A DNA stretch of 64,000 nt. Source: Teretinema zuelzerae. Lineage in GTDB: Bacteria; Spirochaetota; Spirochaetia; Treponematales; Treponemataceae. This document shows, one piece after another, positions 17,579-26,655 of the stretch (positions within the stretch are counted from its first letter, which is position 1; each line of letters starts with the position of its first letter). Location: the NCBI RefSeq assembly GCF_021021555.1, contig NZ_JAINWA010000003.1:806001-870000 (forward strand), given 5' to 3'. Made by a program: the position numbers and the translations under genes. The notes beneath the pieces are model-generated. The model made no database searches. It was not told where the DNA came from and saw nothing but the letters and a program-made list of their open reading frames with translations.

Positions 17579-17920
17579 TCAATAGTCCGATCCGGTTTCC
17601 ACCCGCATTACGACCGCCTTCGGGTATTCTTTCTCGATAGAAGAAATCCCTTCGCGTAAAAAAGCGGCCGCATATTGCAGAAAAGGAAGATCCTCTTCCC
17701 TCCAGGCTGTTACGCGGAATGCGAGCGACCCGCGTCCAGCCGTTTCCGCTTCCGTCTCCAAACCGGATCGGGAAGCGAGCATTGCCAGGGTGGTTCTCAG
17801 CAGAACAGTGACCGAGGCGCACACAATGTCCGCGCCTTTCGCTCCCTGACCTGCGTGTCCCCGGGCGGAGGCGGAAACCAGATTTCCCGACGCTCCAAGG
17901 ACCACACCCACGGCTATCAA
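17579..17920 (-). CDS. prp: Ribosomal-processing cysteine protease Prp (YsxB family)
   Basis: 113 residues starting at TTG 17920, three bases after the rplU stop; the resulting MIAVGVV start fits the family. The catalytic dyad is intact: His22 in RGHAGQG and Cys34 in ADIVCASV, the same positions as in the Staphylococcus enzyme. In Firmicutes Prp removes the N-terminal extension of L27. Here L27, encoded next to it, has no such extension, so the enzyme's target is unclear. Confidence 0.88.
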   Translation of the reverse strand: MIAVGVVLGASGNLVSASARGHAGQGAKGADIVCASVTVLLRTTLAMLASRSGLETEAETAGRGSLAFRVTAWREEDLPFLQYAAAFLREGISSIEKEYPKAVVMRVETGSDY

Positions 17921-17923
17921 GGC

Positions 17924-18238
17924 TTACGCCCCGATAATATTCTCTACGGTTATCATGGTGTACCGCTGGCGATGTCCGATCGTCCGGTGATAGTCTTTCT
18001 TCGACTTATACTTGTACACGATAACCTTTTTATCCTTGAAGCTGTCTCCGACTACTACCTGAACCTTAGCTCCGGATACGTAGGGAGCGCCGACCGTCGT
18101 CTTACCGTCGGCGGAAACCATCAGGACAGTGTCAATATCGATCTTGGCGCCTTTTTCGGCGTCGATCAGGTCAACCTGGATCTGGGCGCCTTTCTCGGCT
18201 TTGTACTGTTTACCCTTATACTCGACAAGTGCGTACAT
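17924..18238 (-). CDS. rplU: Ribosomal protein L21
   Basis: 104 residues, MYALVEYKGKQYKAEKGAQIQVD and the C-terminal KVIVYKYKSKKDYHRTIGHRQ, typical of L21, which contacts 23S rRNA domain I. AGAGGT lies before the ATG. It heads the rplU-prp-rpmA unit behind a good promoter and an 80-nt leader. Confidence 0.97.
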   Translation of the reverse strand: MYALVEYKGKQYKAEKGAQIQVDLIDAEKGAKIDIDTVLMVSADGKTTVGAPYVSGAKVQVVVGDSFKDKKVIVYKYKSKKDYHRTIGHRQRYTMITVENIIGA

Positions 18239-18323
18239 CTTGAACCTCTATACAAAAAATATTCGTTTCTCCGGCGTATTAACGGGTGTACACCGAAGGC
18301 ACTTTACAACACGTATCCGCATT

Positions 18324-18351
18324 TATATAACGAAAAGGCCGACAACGTCAA
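18324..18351 (-). promoter_or_regulatory. Promoter of the rplU-prp-rpmA operon
   Basis: Minus strand: TTGACG (18351-18346), 16-nt spacer, TATATA (18329-18324). The predicted start near 18317 leaves a leader of about 78 nt before rplU, long enough for an autoregulatory structure. Confidence 0.55.
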
Positions 18352-18366
18352 CCCCGCGGAACAATT

Positions 18367-20169
18367 CTACATCGTCTCCAGGAACGGCACCAGAACCAGG
18401 TGCATCGCGTTCTTCAACACGATCAGCGTCGCCCTCACCAGTTCAAGCCGGGTTCTGCCCAGATCCGCGCTGCCGGCGGTGATTATCGGGCAATCATGGT
18501 AAAAACGGCTGAAGCACTTGCAGATATCGTAGAGAGAAGCGGTAACCGCGCTCGGATCGTGGTTTTCAGCCGCCCGGGCAGCCTGTTTCGGGAAATCCTC
18601 CAGCGCTTTCAACAGTTCCCACTCGGCGTCGTGTACGAGAAGATCGGGCTTGACGGAACCGCCTGCAAGCGGTCCTTGAGTTAAAACGCCGTCCGGCCCG
18701 GGAGCGCCGCCTTCCTCCACCTTGCGCAGGATCGAAGAGATGCGGGCGCCCATATACTGAAGGTAGGGACCAGTGTTCCCCTGGAAGGAGAGCGATTCCT
18801 TCGGGTTGAAAATCATGTCCTTTGTAGGGCTCACCTGCAAGAGGAAATAATGAAGCGCGGCGAGGGCGATTTTCTCGGCAACCTCGGCCGCATCGCCGAC
18901 GGCCTCTTCCCTGCCCTTCGAGGCGATTTCCTCGAGGGCGCCGTCGCGGAGACTGTTGATGAGATCGTCGCCGTCGACAACGGTGCCTTCGCGGCTCTTC
19001 ATCTTGCCTTCAGGAAGATTCACCATGCCGTAGGAAAGGTGATAGAGATCGCGGGCCCACTCGTAGCCGAGGAGCTTCAGGACGTAGAACAGAACCTTGA
19101 AGTGGTACTGCTGTTCGCTGCCCACCACGTAGACCAGCTGGTTGAAATCCCAGTCGCCGTGGCGGTATATCGCGGTCCCGATGTCCTGCGTCATATACAG
19201 GGCGGTTCCGTCCTTGCGAAGCAGAACTTTTTTATCGAGGTTGATGGGAGAAAGATCGACCCAAACTGAACCGTCTTCTTCTTTATAGAAAATGCCCTTC
19301 TCCAGGCCCTCGAGAATTTCATCGCGGCCTTTCAGGTATGTTTCGCTTTCGTAATAGAGCTTGTCGAAGGAAATTCCCGTCCGCTCGTAGGTTTGCGCGA
19401 TTCCCCGCTCAGCCCAGCTGTTCATCGTTTTCCATAATTTCAGGGTTTCGGCGTCTCCGGCTTCCCAGGAGCGCAGCAGCTCCTGAGCCTCCTGTTCGGC
19501 CTGTTCGGGATGCTCCTTCGCGTAAGTATTGTACGCGACGTAGCAGTCTCCGACGAATCGGTCGGATTTTACCCCGCGGGATTCGGGCGTTTCCCCTGCG
19601 AAAAACTTCTGGTACGCCAGCATGGATTTGCAGATATGGATGCCGCGGTTGTTGATGATGTTTACTTTATACACCTCGGCGCCGCAGAACGCGAGAATGC
19701 GCGAAACGCTTTCGCCCAGTGCGTCGTTGCGGAGGTGGCCGAGATGGAGAGGCTTATTGGTGTTCGGGCTTGAGAACTCGATCATGATCCGCTTGCCCTT
19801 CTGCGTTTCGGGTCGGCCCCAGGAAGAACCGGCGGAAATGATCGCTTCGAGGGTTTTGCCGGCGGCGGCACCCTTTGCCAGAAATACGTTCAGATACGGT
19901 CCGACCGCCTTCGCGGTTCCGAGGGCCTGGACGGCCGGATCGGAAGAAAGCAGGGCAGCCGCTTCCGCGGCGATTGCGGGAGGCGCCATGCGGAAGGTTT
20001 TCGCGAATGAAAAAAGAGGGAACCCCATATCGCCCATGGCGGGGTCTGGCGGAATCTCGGACGAAAGGCTTTCCGCCTTGATCTCCGGCGAATCCGGAGC
20101 CTTTGCGAGCCGCAAGGTTTCAAGAGCGCCGGCTACCAGCGCCCTCCATTCTGTCCGCATATCTGCCAT
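18367..20169 (-). CDS. argS: Arginyl-tRNA synthetase
   Basis: 600 residues, class I. The N-terminal Arg-S additional domain is followed by the HIGH-type motif [16 protein letters not shown] (around residue 130), the KMSKS-equivalent EGKMKSREG and the C-terminal anticodon-binding DALR domain ending VPFLETM. It charges tRNA-Arg. GAGGAG precedes the ATG, and a promoter with a 20-nt leader lies upstream. Confidence 0.97.
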   Translation of the reverse strand: MADMRTEWRALVAGALETLRLAKAPDSPEIKAESLSSEIPPDPAMGDMGFPLFSFAKTFRMAPPAIAAEAAALLSSDPAVQALGTAKAVGPYLNVFLAKGAAAGKTLEAIISAGSSWGRPETQKGKRIMIEFSSPNTNKPLHLGHLRNDALGESVSRILAFCGAEVYKVNIINNRGIHICKSMLAYQKFFAGETPESRGVKSDRFVGDCYVAYNTYAKEHPEQAEQEAQELLRSWEAGDAETLKLWKTMNSWAERGIAQTYERTGISFDKLYYESETYLKGRDEILEGLEKGIFYKEEDGSVWVDLSPINLDKKVLLRKDGTALYMTQDIGTAIYRHGDWDFNQLVYVVGSEQQYHFKVLFYVLKLLGYEWARDLYHLSYGMVNLPEGKMKSREGTVVDGDDLINSLRDGALEEIASKGREEAVGDAAEVAEKIALAALHYFLLQVSPTKDMIFNPKESLSFQGNTGPYLQYMGARISSILRKVEEGGAPGPDGVLTQGPLAGGSVKPDLLVHDAEWELLKALEDFPKQAARAAENHDPSAVTASLYDICKCFSRFYHDCPIITAGSADLGRTRLELVRATLIVLKNAMHLVLVPFLETM

Positions 20170-20195
20170 GTAACATCTCCTCGAAATAGAGGTGT

Positions 20196-20224
20196 ATAGT
20201 ACACAAAAAGAGAGGCCGTTTCAA
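20196..20224 (-). promoter_or_regulatory. argS promoter
   Basis: Minus strand: TTGAAA (20224-20219), 17-nt spacer, TACTAT (20201-20196). Unlike the leaderless set, the start codon lies 26 nt further on with a proper ribosome site. Confidence 0.6.
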
Positions 20225-20265
20225 TGAGGATCATCGGTTAAAAGGGCGTCGGCTACGCTTCGGAC

Positions 20266-21006
20266 TTAGAAAAAACCGGCAAAGGCTGCCATCTGGACGA
20301 AGTTTCCTGCGCCCTGGCGGCGGGACGAGCCGTAGCGCTCATTGCAGGAGGTGCAAGACCCTGCGTCGAGCAGATGCTCGGGAAGAATGCCCCGCTCGAG
20401 AGAGTGCAGGCGATTCGCCTCAGCGAGAGACAGCCGCCACGGCCAGGGGCTCTTATCGCGCGCGCGCTGTTCGTCCAGTACGCAGACCGTTTCGCCGAAG
20501 GAGGTTCTGAACCAATCGGCGCGCTCCTGATCGACGGTATAGCAGCACGACCTGATATGAGGACCGAGAATCGCCCGGACATCGGACGGCTTCGAGCCCC
20601 ACTGAACGGAAGCAAGCGCAAGGGCTTCGCCGATGATTCCCGTGCCCTTCCATCCTGAGTGAAGCACCCCGAAAAAGCCTGAGACCGGATCGTAGAGATA
20701 CACCGGCATGCAGTCGGCGACGGTGACGCAGGGAACGAGCGAAGGGTTCCGCGTGAGGACGCCGTCGCCCTCGGGAAAATGCGAAAGATCGGATGCATCG
20801 CGGGAAACCAGGACGATTCGCGAATGAGTTTGGCTCGCGGAAGATACCCTGGACGGATCGATGCCGAGGGATGAAAAAAACAGAGAGCGGTTATCCGTGT
20901 CGCGAACCGCTTTTTGAGAGCCCGAGGGAGCGAGGCTGATGGCGCATTTGGGAGCCTCCGCGTCGGCATTCAGGCCGGGGAAGGAAAAAAACTCGACGGC
21001 TTCCAT
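20266..21006 (-). CDS. pgeF: Purine nucleoside phosphorylase / laccase-domain protein (YfiH, PgeF)
   Basis: 246 residues of the DUF152 family. Metal-site and active-site segments are visible: VADCMPVYLYD, FGVLHSGWKGTG and GPHIRSCCYTV. Family members act as purine nucleoside phosphorylase/adenosine deaminase, and in E. coli PgeF is a peptidoglycan-editing factor. AAAGGA precedes the ATG. It follows the upstream unknown gene by 3 nt, so the two form an operon. Confidence 0.9.
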   Translation of the reverse strand: MEAVEFFSFPGLNADAEAPKCAISLAPSGSQKAVRDTDNRSLFFSSLGIDPSRVSSASQTHSRIVLVSRDASDLSHFPEGDGVLTRNPSLVPCVTVADCMPVYLYDPVSGFFGVLHSGWKGTGIIGEALALASVQWGSKPSDVRAILGPHIRSCCYTVDQERADWFRTSFGETVCVLDEQRARDKSPWPWRLSLAEANRLHSLERGILPEHLLDAGSCTSCNERYGSSRRQGAGNFVQMAAFAGFF

Positions 21007-21009
21007 CGC

Positions 21010-22716
21010 CTATTCCTTTTCAATACGCTGGATTTCTTCCAGGATCTCGATGATGTCGCGCATGAGCTGGCGAACGCCGGCAAGGTCCTTTCTGAATTTA
21101 TCGTTTTGCTTGCCCTGTATCGAAGCGAGATTAATCAGCGTTTCGTAGGGACCGCCCCTGACGACGTTGAGAACGCCGCCGAGAATCGCGTCCATGCTTC
21201 GGAAGGCCGATATGACCCGGCCGGCTATCATTTCGGCCTCGGACTCGATGGAAAGCATGAGATTTTCCAGCCGGGCCTTGCCCTTGACCGTCGCGATCTT
21301 TTCGCGCTGGATGAGCTCGAAGCCTTCGCCGATGTCTCCCTTGGGCGAGAGGCGGGTCTCGAAGGTGTCGAGAACCTGCTGTTGATGTTCCAGGGTGCTG
21401 AAGGCGTCGGTATACTCCACCAGATTCTCGCGTCGATAGAAATCGCCCTCGATCAGGAGAACCTTGAGCGGCTTCATTATCACAGCGGGGTAGAGTTTTC
21501 TGAAAACGCCCTTCAAAAAGGCGATTGTGAGCTCGCGGGACAGCGACAAAGGAAGCCACATCCCTTCCCAGGGATGGTACAGGAGCGAAGGCAGCTCAGG
21601 CAGATCGAGCATGGTCAGAATCCGCTTTTCCATCATCGCCTTGCGATGAAGCCGGCTCCATTCCGTCCAGCGGCCGTCGAACCGTTTTTTCCACGCGAGC
21701 TTGTAATATCCAAACCAATCTTCCCCGCCTTCAACCGGAGACGGGCTCCACGCGACGTCCCTCAACGTGAATCTGACGAAGCCGGCTACCGGCACCGTGG
21801 ATTTAAAGCGCCGGATCGTGGTGAGGTGGGCGGTCGCCGAGTCTACGAAAGAGCGGCATTCCCGGTCGATGTCGAATTTATCTTCCCCGAGGCGGGGTTG
21901 GATGGAAAACAGAAAAAGGCTTTCGAGCAAAAGCACGGGAACCCGCTTTCCGCCCGCGAGGATGTTCGCGAGAGCCCTGACGTCCTCTGCGATGGAATCG
22001 ACCAAACAGCCGTCCTTTCCGGAACCGACGAAACCGAAGCGGGCGATCATCCGGTCGAAGGCCAGATCGCAGAATGTCTTAAGCCATTCTATGGCCTGTG
22101 CAGACTGGTACATGCGCAAGCGTTCCTGTTCGGAGATGGACATGAAGGCCTTTTCCATCGAGCGTGTGATCGATACGCGCAGGTCCCTGCCCGGATCCTC
22201 CTGAAACGGCACGGCGAAGGGATCAGAAGCCTTGACCAGCTCGGCGTCGCAGTCCTTCATCAACAGGGATCCGAGTATGAGATAAAAACCGCCCTTATCG
22301 TTTTCGTACGCGGTGAGAAGGGAGCGGAAAAAAGCCTGAGACCGGCGAAGCTCGCCCAGCTTGACCTGAAATCCGGATGAATAGGTGCGCGTCCGCGGCT
22401 CGATCATATCCCCGCATACGCGGGAAAGATCCCTGCCGAGAACCCTGACCAAATGGTCGGCGTACGCCCGGGTCGGCGAGGAGGACGAAAGAAAAGCGCG
22501 CATTGTATACCAGAAACGAACCCAGACGGGCTGCTCCAAAAGCTGCGCTTCCGGCGATATGCGATCTTGTCCGGGAAGACGCTTTGATTCGGCTGAGAGA
22601 TTCGATTCCGCCTCGGACAACTCGGACAATTCCGCGAGCTTGCGCAGCATGTCTTTCCGTTCAGCGGATTCAAGGGAGATGACCAGGCGTTCGAAGGTGT
22701 CAAAAGTTCCGTTCAT
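21010..22716 (-). CDS. Spirochaete-type protein of unknown function (possibly DUF5312)
   Basis: About 568 residues from ATG 22716, which has GGAAGGG directly before it; an in-frame GTG at 22758 is the alternative. The protein is rich in helices and charged residues, with no signal peptide or membrane segment. The C-terminal 60 residues form a likely coiled coil ending MRDIIEILEEIQRIEKE. The length and style recall the spirochaete DUF5312 family, but I cannot confirm this without a search. It lies between the chemoreceptor and pgeF and is probably co-transcribed with pgeF. Confidence 0.7.
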   Translation of the reverse strand: MNGTFDTFERLVISLESAERKDMLRKLAELSELSEAESNLSAESKRLPGQDRISPEAQLLEQPVWVRFWYTMRAFLSSSSPTRAYADHLVRVLGRDLSRVCGDMIEPRTRTYSSGFQVKLGELRRSQAFFRSLLTAYENDKGGFYLILGSLLMKDCDAELVKASDPFAVPFQEDPGRDLRVSITRSMEKAFMSISEQERLRMYQSAQAIEWLKTFCDLAFDRMIARFGFVGSGKDGCLVDSIAEDVRALANILAGGKRVPVLLLESLFLFSIQPRLGEDKFDIDRECRSFVDSATAHLTTIRRFKSTVPVAGFVRFTLRDVAWSPSPVEGGEDWFGYYKLAWKKRFDGRWTEWSRLHRKAMMEKRILTMLDLPELPSLLYHPWEGMWLPLSLSRELTIAFLKGVFRKLYPAVIMKPLKVLLIEGDFYRRENLVEYTDAFSTLEHQQQVLDTFETRLSPKGDIGEGFELIQREKIATVKGKARLENLMLSIESEAEMIAGRVISAFRSMDAILGGVLNVVRGGPYETLINLASIQGKQNDKFRKDLAGVRQLMRDIIEILEEIQRIEKE

Positions 22717-22771
22717 ACCCTTCCAAGTATGCCCCATATCGCTGTAAAAGACCAGCACATTTCAGTATCTG

Positions 22772-24613
22772 TCAGACCACGATGAAACGGGAGGTATCCG
22801 CTTCAAGATCGTTGATGAAGGACCTGTTCGACTCCGTCAAATCAAGAATGCTGGCGACCGCCTTATTGATCTCTCCCGTGCCTGTTAATATCTCAGCGTT
22901 ATTATCGTTTACCAATGACGTAGTTTCGCTCAACCGCGAGACAGAAGTCTGGATCAGCGAGTTCGCTCCCCTCATCTCCTCGGCGGCGATGCGCACGCGA
23001 GAACCAATGGCTCTCAGATCGCTGATTCCCGTTAATAGAGAGGTGCTTCCGGCATTTTGTTCTTCAAGGGCGATGCCGACTCCGTCTATCAGCTCGCTGA
23101 CCTCCCTCACGTGGGCAAGAATTCCATGGAACGAAGAGTTCGCTTCCTCGGAAAGACCGGAAACGACTTGAAGACGATCCTTCGCCTCGCGCAGATCCGC
23201 CGATACCCTTTTGGCCTGCTCGGACGACTGATTTGCGAGACTCCGGATTTCATCGGCGACGACCGCGAATCCCAGGCCTGCGCTTCCGGCATGAGCCGCT
23301 TCTATCGCCGCGTTCATCGCGAGCAGATTCGTCCGCGCGGCGATCATGCTTATGACCTTGGCGGCCGCAAGAAGATTGTCGGAAGATTCGTTTACCGACC
23401 GCACGGCCTCGCTTACCGAGTCTATCCGTTCCCTGCCGGAATCGGCGATGAGAACCAAATCGCCCGCGGCGGAGCTGACCTTTTCAGTGGTGGCGGCAAG
23501 AGAGGAAATATTTGCCAGCAATTCCTCTACGGAAGACGCAGAATGCTCGATGACTCCGGCCTGCCGATTGACTTCCGCATCAAGCTGCTTAGTCTGTCGA
23601 TCTAATAAAACAACCGATTCCGCAGTGTTTTTTACCGCTATCTCCTGTGCCTCGAGATGCAGCTTGTTATCGGAAATTCGTTCATTGATGCGGAGTATGG
23701 ACGCCGAGGTTTCTTCCATTTCCGCCGACAGCTCAAGACCCGTCCCGCGAAGCGCAGCCACTTTGATTTTTGTATCGCGTATGAGCAATGAGAGATTATC
23801 CCTCAATCTGTTTACAGACCCGGCAATGGCAGATATTTCATCCGAACCCGATTCCGGGACGGCTGCGGTTAAATCTCCGTTGCCCATGGGAATCAACGCA
23901 TCTTCGATCAACGATACCCGCGAGCCGATGGATTTTCCGGTTAACAGGGTATACGCAGCGAGAAAAAGCGACAACAGAATCGATATCAAAACCGAAATCC
24001 CCACCCCGAGAGTCTTTCGTTGCTCGACAAGATCGGTTATCAGGGATTCCTGCTCCGCTATGGTAGTCGTCAAAGAAGTCATGGTTGCGGAAGCCCCTGC
24101 GATCTTGGTGAAGAATACATCGAGCCGTCCATACACGTCGCTTAAATCATATTTTTGTCGGGTATACTCGTTCGTATAAAAACGAATCAGAGGGACCGAC
24201 TGAATTTCAAAAAAATAGCGTTTTACATCCATCGCCAACAGATCGTATATTTCCAAAACTTCGGAAGAAGCCGCATCGGCGAGAGGTCGAAGATTTTTTA
24301 CTATTTGCACGGCTGAAGCGAGTTCGCCGCCCGCTGAATTCAATTCAGTTATTCCGTCAACCCGATCGAACGCCCGGTCCAAAACTTCAGAAGCCAGAAC
24401 GAATCGTTCGCGGGCTCCGGCCATCGTATTGCTGTCGAGAGAATTGGTGGCGGCGGTAAAATCAACGCAAGCGCGGGCCAAATCCGAAAGAATGGACCGT
24501 TCGCGGTCTATGCGTTCCATGCTGCGAAGAGTCGCGATGAAAATAACGGTTACCAGCACTACGGCAATAACTACAAATACGGTTTGCGATAACAAGGTTC
24601 GTCGTATGGTCAT
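22772..24613 (-). CDS. Methyl-accepting chemotaxis protein
   Basis: 613 residues. A transmembrane helix (about 8-30) is followed by a helical periplasmic sensor domain, a second membrane segment near residue 205 ([20 protein letters not shown]), a HAMP domain and the long cytoplasmic signalling coiled coil. The hairpin tip is [18 protein letters not shown] followed by [15 protein letters not shown]. It relays ligand binding to CheA-CheW. AAAGGGGA precedes the ATG. The upstream region holds a promoter and an inverted repeat. Confidence 0.95.
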   Translation of the reverse strand: MTIRRTLLSQTVFVVIAVVLVTVIFIATLRSMERIDRERSILSDLARACVDFTAATNSLDSNTMAGARERFVLASEVLDRAFDRVDGITELNSAGGELASAVQIVKNLRPLADAASSEVLEIYDLLAMDVKRYFFEIQSVPLIRFYTNEYTRQKYDLSDVYGRLDVFFTKIAGASATMTSLTTTIAEQESLITDLVEQRKTLGVGISVLISILLSLFLAAYTLLTGKSIGSRVSLIEDALIPMGNGDLTAAVPESGSDEISAIAGSVNRLRDNLSLLIRDTKIKVAALRGTGLELSAEMEETSASILRINERISDNKLHLEAQEIAVKNTAESVVLLDRQTKQLDAEVNRQAGVIEHSASSVEELLANISSLAATTEKVSSAAGDLVLIADSGRERIDSVSEAVRSVNESSDNLLAAAKVISMIAARTNLLAMNAAIEAAHAGSAGLGFAVVADEIRSLANQSSEQAKRVSADLREAKDRLQVVSGLSEEANSSFHGILAHVREVSELIDGVGIALEEQNAGSTSLLTGISDLRAIGSRVRIAAEEMRGANSLIQTSVSRLSETTSLVNDNNAEILTGTGEINKAVASILDLTESNRSFINDLEADTSRFIVV

Positions 24614-24631
24614 ACAGATCCCCTTTGATCA

Positions 24632-24656
24632 TTAACGCTTCACGCAAATGCGTTAA
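24632..24656. repeat. Inverted repeat in the chemoreceptor leader
   Basis: TTAACGC (24632-24638) and GCGTTAA (24650-24656) are perfect inverted arms 11 nt apart, with a second palindrome ACGCA-AA-TGCGT overlapping the centre. It lies between the predicted start site and the gene, so it could be an operator or an mRNA hairpin. Confidence 0.5.
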
Positions 24657-24668
24657 CGTTACCTCACT

Positions 24669-24697
24669 ACTGTAAGCCATGTAAGCGGATTTGACAA
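24669..24697 (-). promoter_or_regulatory. Chemoreceptor promoter
   Basis: Minus strand: TTGTCA (24697-24692), 17-nt spacer, TACAGT (24674-24669). The predicted start near 24662 leaves a 50-nt leader with a normal ribosome site. Confidence 0.5.
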
Positions 24698-24790
24698 TTA
24701 GAAATGAATGGTTGTTGAACAGGCAGAATATGAAAGAGAAAACGTTTTCTATACCTACCGGTAGGTATAGCGGAGACGGCAACGGACAAT

Positions 24791-24816
24791 AAAAAAGCGC
24801 CGCTTGTTAGCGGCGC
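24791..24816 (-). terminator. Terminator after the tRNA-Gln/tRNA-Glu pair
   Basis: Minus-strand stem GCGCCGC/GCGGCGC with a six-base loop followed by TTTTTT, immediately downstream of tRNA-Glu. Confidence 0.9.
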
Positions 24817-24819
24817 TGC

Positions 24820-24891
24820 CGGTCCCTACGGGAATCGAACCCGTCTTTAAAGATTGAGAATCTTTTGTCCTAACCGATAGACGAAGGGACC
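24820..24891 (-). tRNA. tRNA-Glu (anticodon CUC)
   Basis: A 72-nt cloverleaf with acceptor GGTCCCT/AGGGACC, anticodon loop TTCTCAA closed by AAAGA/TCTTT, and T loop TTCGATT. Discriminator G; CCA not encoded. It lies 40 nt downstream of tRNA-Gln and shares its terminator. Confidence 0.95.
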
Positions 24892-24931
24892 ATAAGGAAC
24901 TTTCGACTGGCGAAAGGACCGTGAAAGCGAT

Positions 24932-25002
24932 TTCCCCAGGGAGGATTCGAACCCCCACAAACAGAACCAGAATCTGTAGTGCTACCATTACACAACCGGG
25001 GA
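24932..25002 (-). tRNA. tRNA-Gln (anticodon CUG)
   Basis: A 71-nt cloverleaf with acceptor TCCCCGG/CTGGGGA, anticodon loop TTCTGGT closed by ACAGA/TCTGT, and T loop TTCGAAT. CCA not encoded. It is co-oriented with tRNA-Glu and lies just downstream of apt. Confidence 0.95.
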
Positions 25003-25051
25003 ATGCAAGGCGAGAATGAAACTATCATTTCCGCCCTTCTTTGTCAACAGG

Positions 25052-25585
25052 TTATTCGCCCTGATATTCGATTAAAGTTGTGACTTCCGCGTCGCCGAGA
25101 ACCTTCTGATAATTCAGAAACGGTAGTCCGACCACGCCGAAAAATCCCGCAACCTCGGCTCCGCCCTGCTCCAAAACGTTCTTGGCGGCGTTGAGAGTTC
25201 CGCCGGTGGCGATCAAATCGTCCATGACGAGAATCCGTTCTCCCGATTTCACGTCAGTCTGATGGACCTCGATCTCTGCGGTTCCGTACTCAAGCGCGTA
25301 TTTGCATGCCCAAGTCTTTCCGGGGAGCTTTCCCTTTTTTCGGATGAGAATCAGCGGAATTCCCATGCGTTCGGCGAAGGGCGCCGCGAAAATGAAACCG
25401 CGCGATTCGATCGCGGCGATCGCGTCGATTTTACGATCCTTATAGATTTCAACCATGCGGTCGATGCAGAACCGGAACGCTTCGGGATTCACCAGAATGC
25501 CGGTAATATCGTAAAACAGAATTCCGGGTTTGGGGAAATCGGGTATTTTGCGGATCGCATCGTCGAGCGAAAAAGTGCTGTTCAT
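25052..25585 (-). CDS. apt: Adenine phosphoribosyltransferase
   Basis: 177 residues. IPDFPKPGILFYDIT at the N-terminus, IESRGFIFAAPFA and the PRPP loop VMDDLIATGGT are diagnostic. It salvages adenine to AMP. There is no Shine-Dalgarno; a promoter TTGACG-N18-TACTAT ends 7 nt before the ATG, so a leaderless message is predicted. tsaD ends 54 nt upstream. Confidence 0.97.
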   Translation of the reverse strand: MNSTFSLDDAIRKIPDFPKPGILFYDITGILVNPEAFRFCIDRMVEIYKDRKIDAIAAIESRGFIFAAPFAERMGIPLILIRKKGKLPGKTWACKYALEYGTAEIEVHQTDVKSGERILVMDDLIATGGTLNAAKNVLEQGGAEVAGFFGVVGLPFLNYQKVLGDAEVTTLIEYQGE

Positions 25586-25592
25586 GCCGAGA

Positions 25593-25622
25593 ATAGTAGT
25601 ACAGGAACGCCGATCGCGTCAA
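25593..25622 (-). promoter_or_regulatory. apt promoter, start site predicted at the start codon
   Basis: Minus strand: TTGACG (25622-25617), 18-nt spacer, TACTAT (25598-25593), then 7 nt to the ATG with no purine-rich ribosome site. Confidence 0.5.
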
Positions 25623-25638
25623 CGAGAGGGAGAGACTC

Positions 25639-26655
25639 CTATCTGCGGCCGTTTTTTCGGAAGCCTTCCACGCGGGCGCTCGCCGTTTCGGAAAACGAAC
25701 TGACGATGCCCCGGGAAAGATACTGATAGCCCAGCCCGGCGACCATGGCGGCGTTGTCCCCGCAAAGAGACAAGGGAGGGAATACGCACTCTATGTCCGT
25801 TCGTTCGGCTAAAAGCTTGCGGAGACGGGAATTGGCCGCCACCCCTCCTCCCGCGACGACGGTTGTCAGACCAGTGTCTTCGACGGCGCGGAATAACCGG
25901 GACAGCAGTATTTTTACAGCCGCTTCCTGAAAGGCCGCGGCGAGGTTTTCATCGGTTCGTGGATACGAGGGATTCCAAAACTGGTCGATCTGGTTTATCG
26001 CCGCCGTCTTGAGCCCGGAATACGAGACATCGTATCGATGTTCGCCCTTGTGAAGGGAGGGCATCGGGAAGGCGGCCGCGCGCGGATCCCCTTTTTCGGC
26101 GAGGCGGTCGATGACGGCGCCGCCCGGATATCCAAGGTTGTAGAATTTAGCGACCTTGTCGAAGGCTTCTCCCGCGGCGTCGTCTATTGAAGTCCCGAGA
26201 ACTTCGATCTGGTCGTAGCCGGCGACTTTGCAGATGATCGTGTGTCCGCCTGAAACCAGCAGGCCGAGATAAGGATAGGAGACATCGGCCGCAAGATGAG
26301 CGGCATAGAGATGGGCGAGCATGTGGTTGACCGCGATGAACGGCTTTCCGAGGGACCAGGAGAGGGTTTTTCCGAAGGTCAGTCCCACCAGCAGGGAGCC
26401 CATGAGTCCCGGCCGGCCGGTCGCGGCGATTCCGTCGATTTCGCCGGGCTTTAATGAGGCTTTATCAAGAGCCTCGCGTACGACGGGCAGAATCCATTCA
26501 GTATGCTTGCGGCTCGCGATCTCGGGAACCACGCCCATCCATTCGGCATGAAAGGGAATTTGGGTTGCCACGACATTGGATATGATCGTTCTGCCGTCCT
26601 CTACGACAGAGGCGGCGGTTTCATCGCAGGAAGTTTCGATCCCAAGGATTTTCAT
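25639..26655 (-). CDS. tsaD: tRNA N6-adenosine threonylcarbamoyltransferase TsaD
   Basis: 338 residues of the ASKHA fold. MKILGIETSCDETAAS starts the protein, the iron-binding motif NHMLAHLYAAHL lies near residue 110, and GLLVSGGHTII and VVAGGGVAANSRLR follow. With TsaB and TsaE it makes t6A37 in ANN-decoding tRNAs and is essential in most bacteria. Its ATG overlaps the stop of the upstream deacetylase (ATGA), so it is coupled to that gene and may be part of the sigma-factor operon. Confidence 0.97.
   Translation of the reverse strand: MKILGIETSCDETAASVVEDGRTIISNVVATQIPFHAEWMGVVPEIASRKHTEWILPVVREALDKASLKPGEIDGIAATGRPGLMGSLLVGLTFGKTLSWSLGKPFIAVNHMLAHLYAAHLAADVSYPYLGLLVSGGHTIICKVAGYDQIEVLGTSIDDAAGEAFDKVAKFYNLGYPGGAVIDRLAEKGDPRAAAFPMPSLHKGEHRYDVSYSGLKTAAINQIDQFWNPSYPRTDENLAAAFQEAAVKILLSRLFRAVEDTGLTTVVAGGGVAANSRLRKLLAERTDIECVFPPLSLCGDNAAMVAGLGYQYLSRGIVSSFSETASARVEGFRKNGRR

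Noticed and set aside
20914-22380. 488-codon frame antisense to pgeF and the unknown gene
   Set aside because: Shadow frame; composition is typical of reverse-complement GC-rich coding sequence.
24632-24656. Terminator in front of the chemoreceptor
   Set aside because: The stem is AT-rich with no T run on either strand; an operator or leader hairpin is a better reading.
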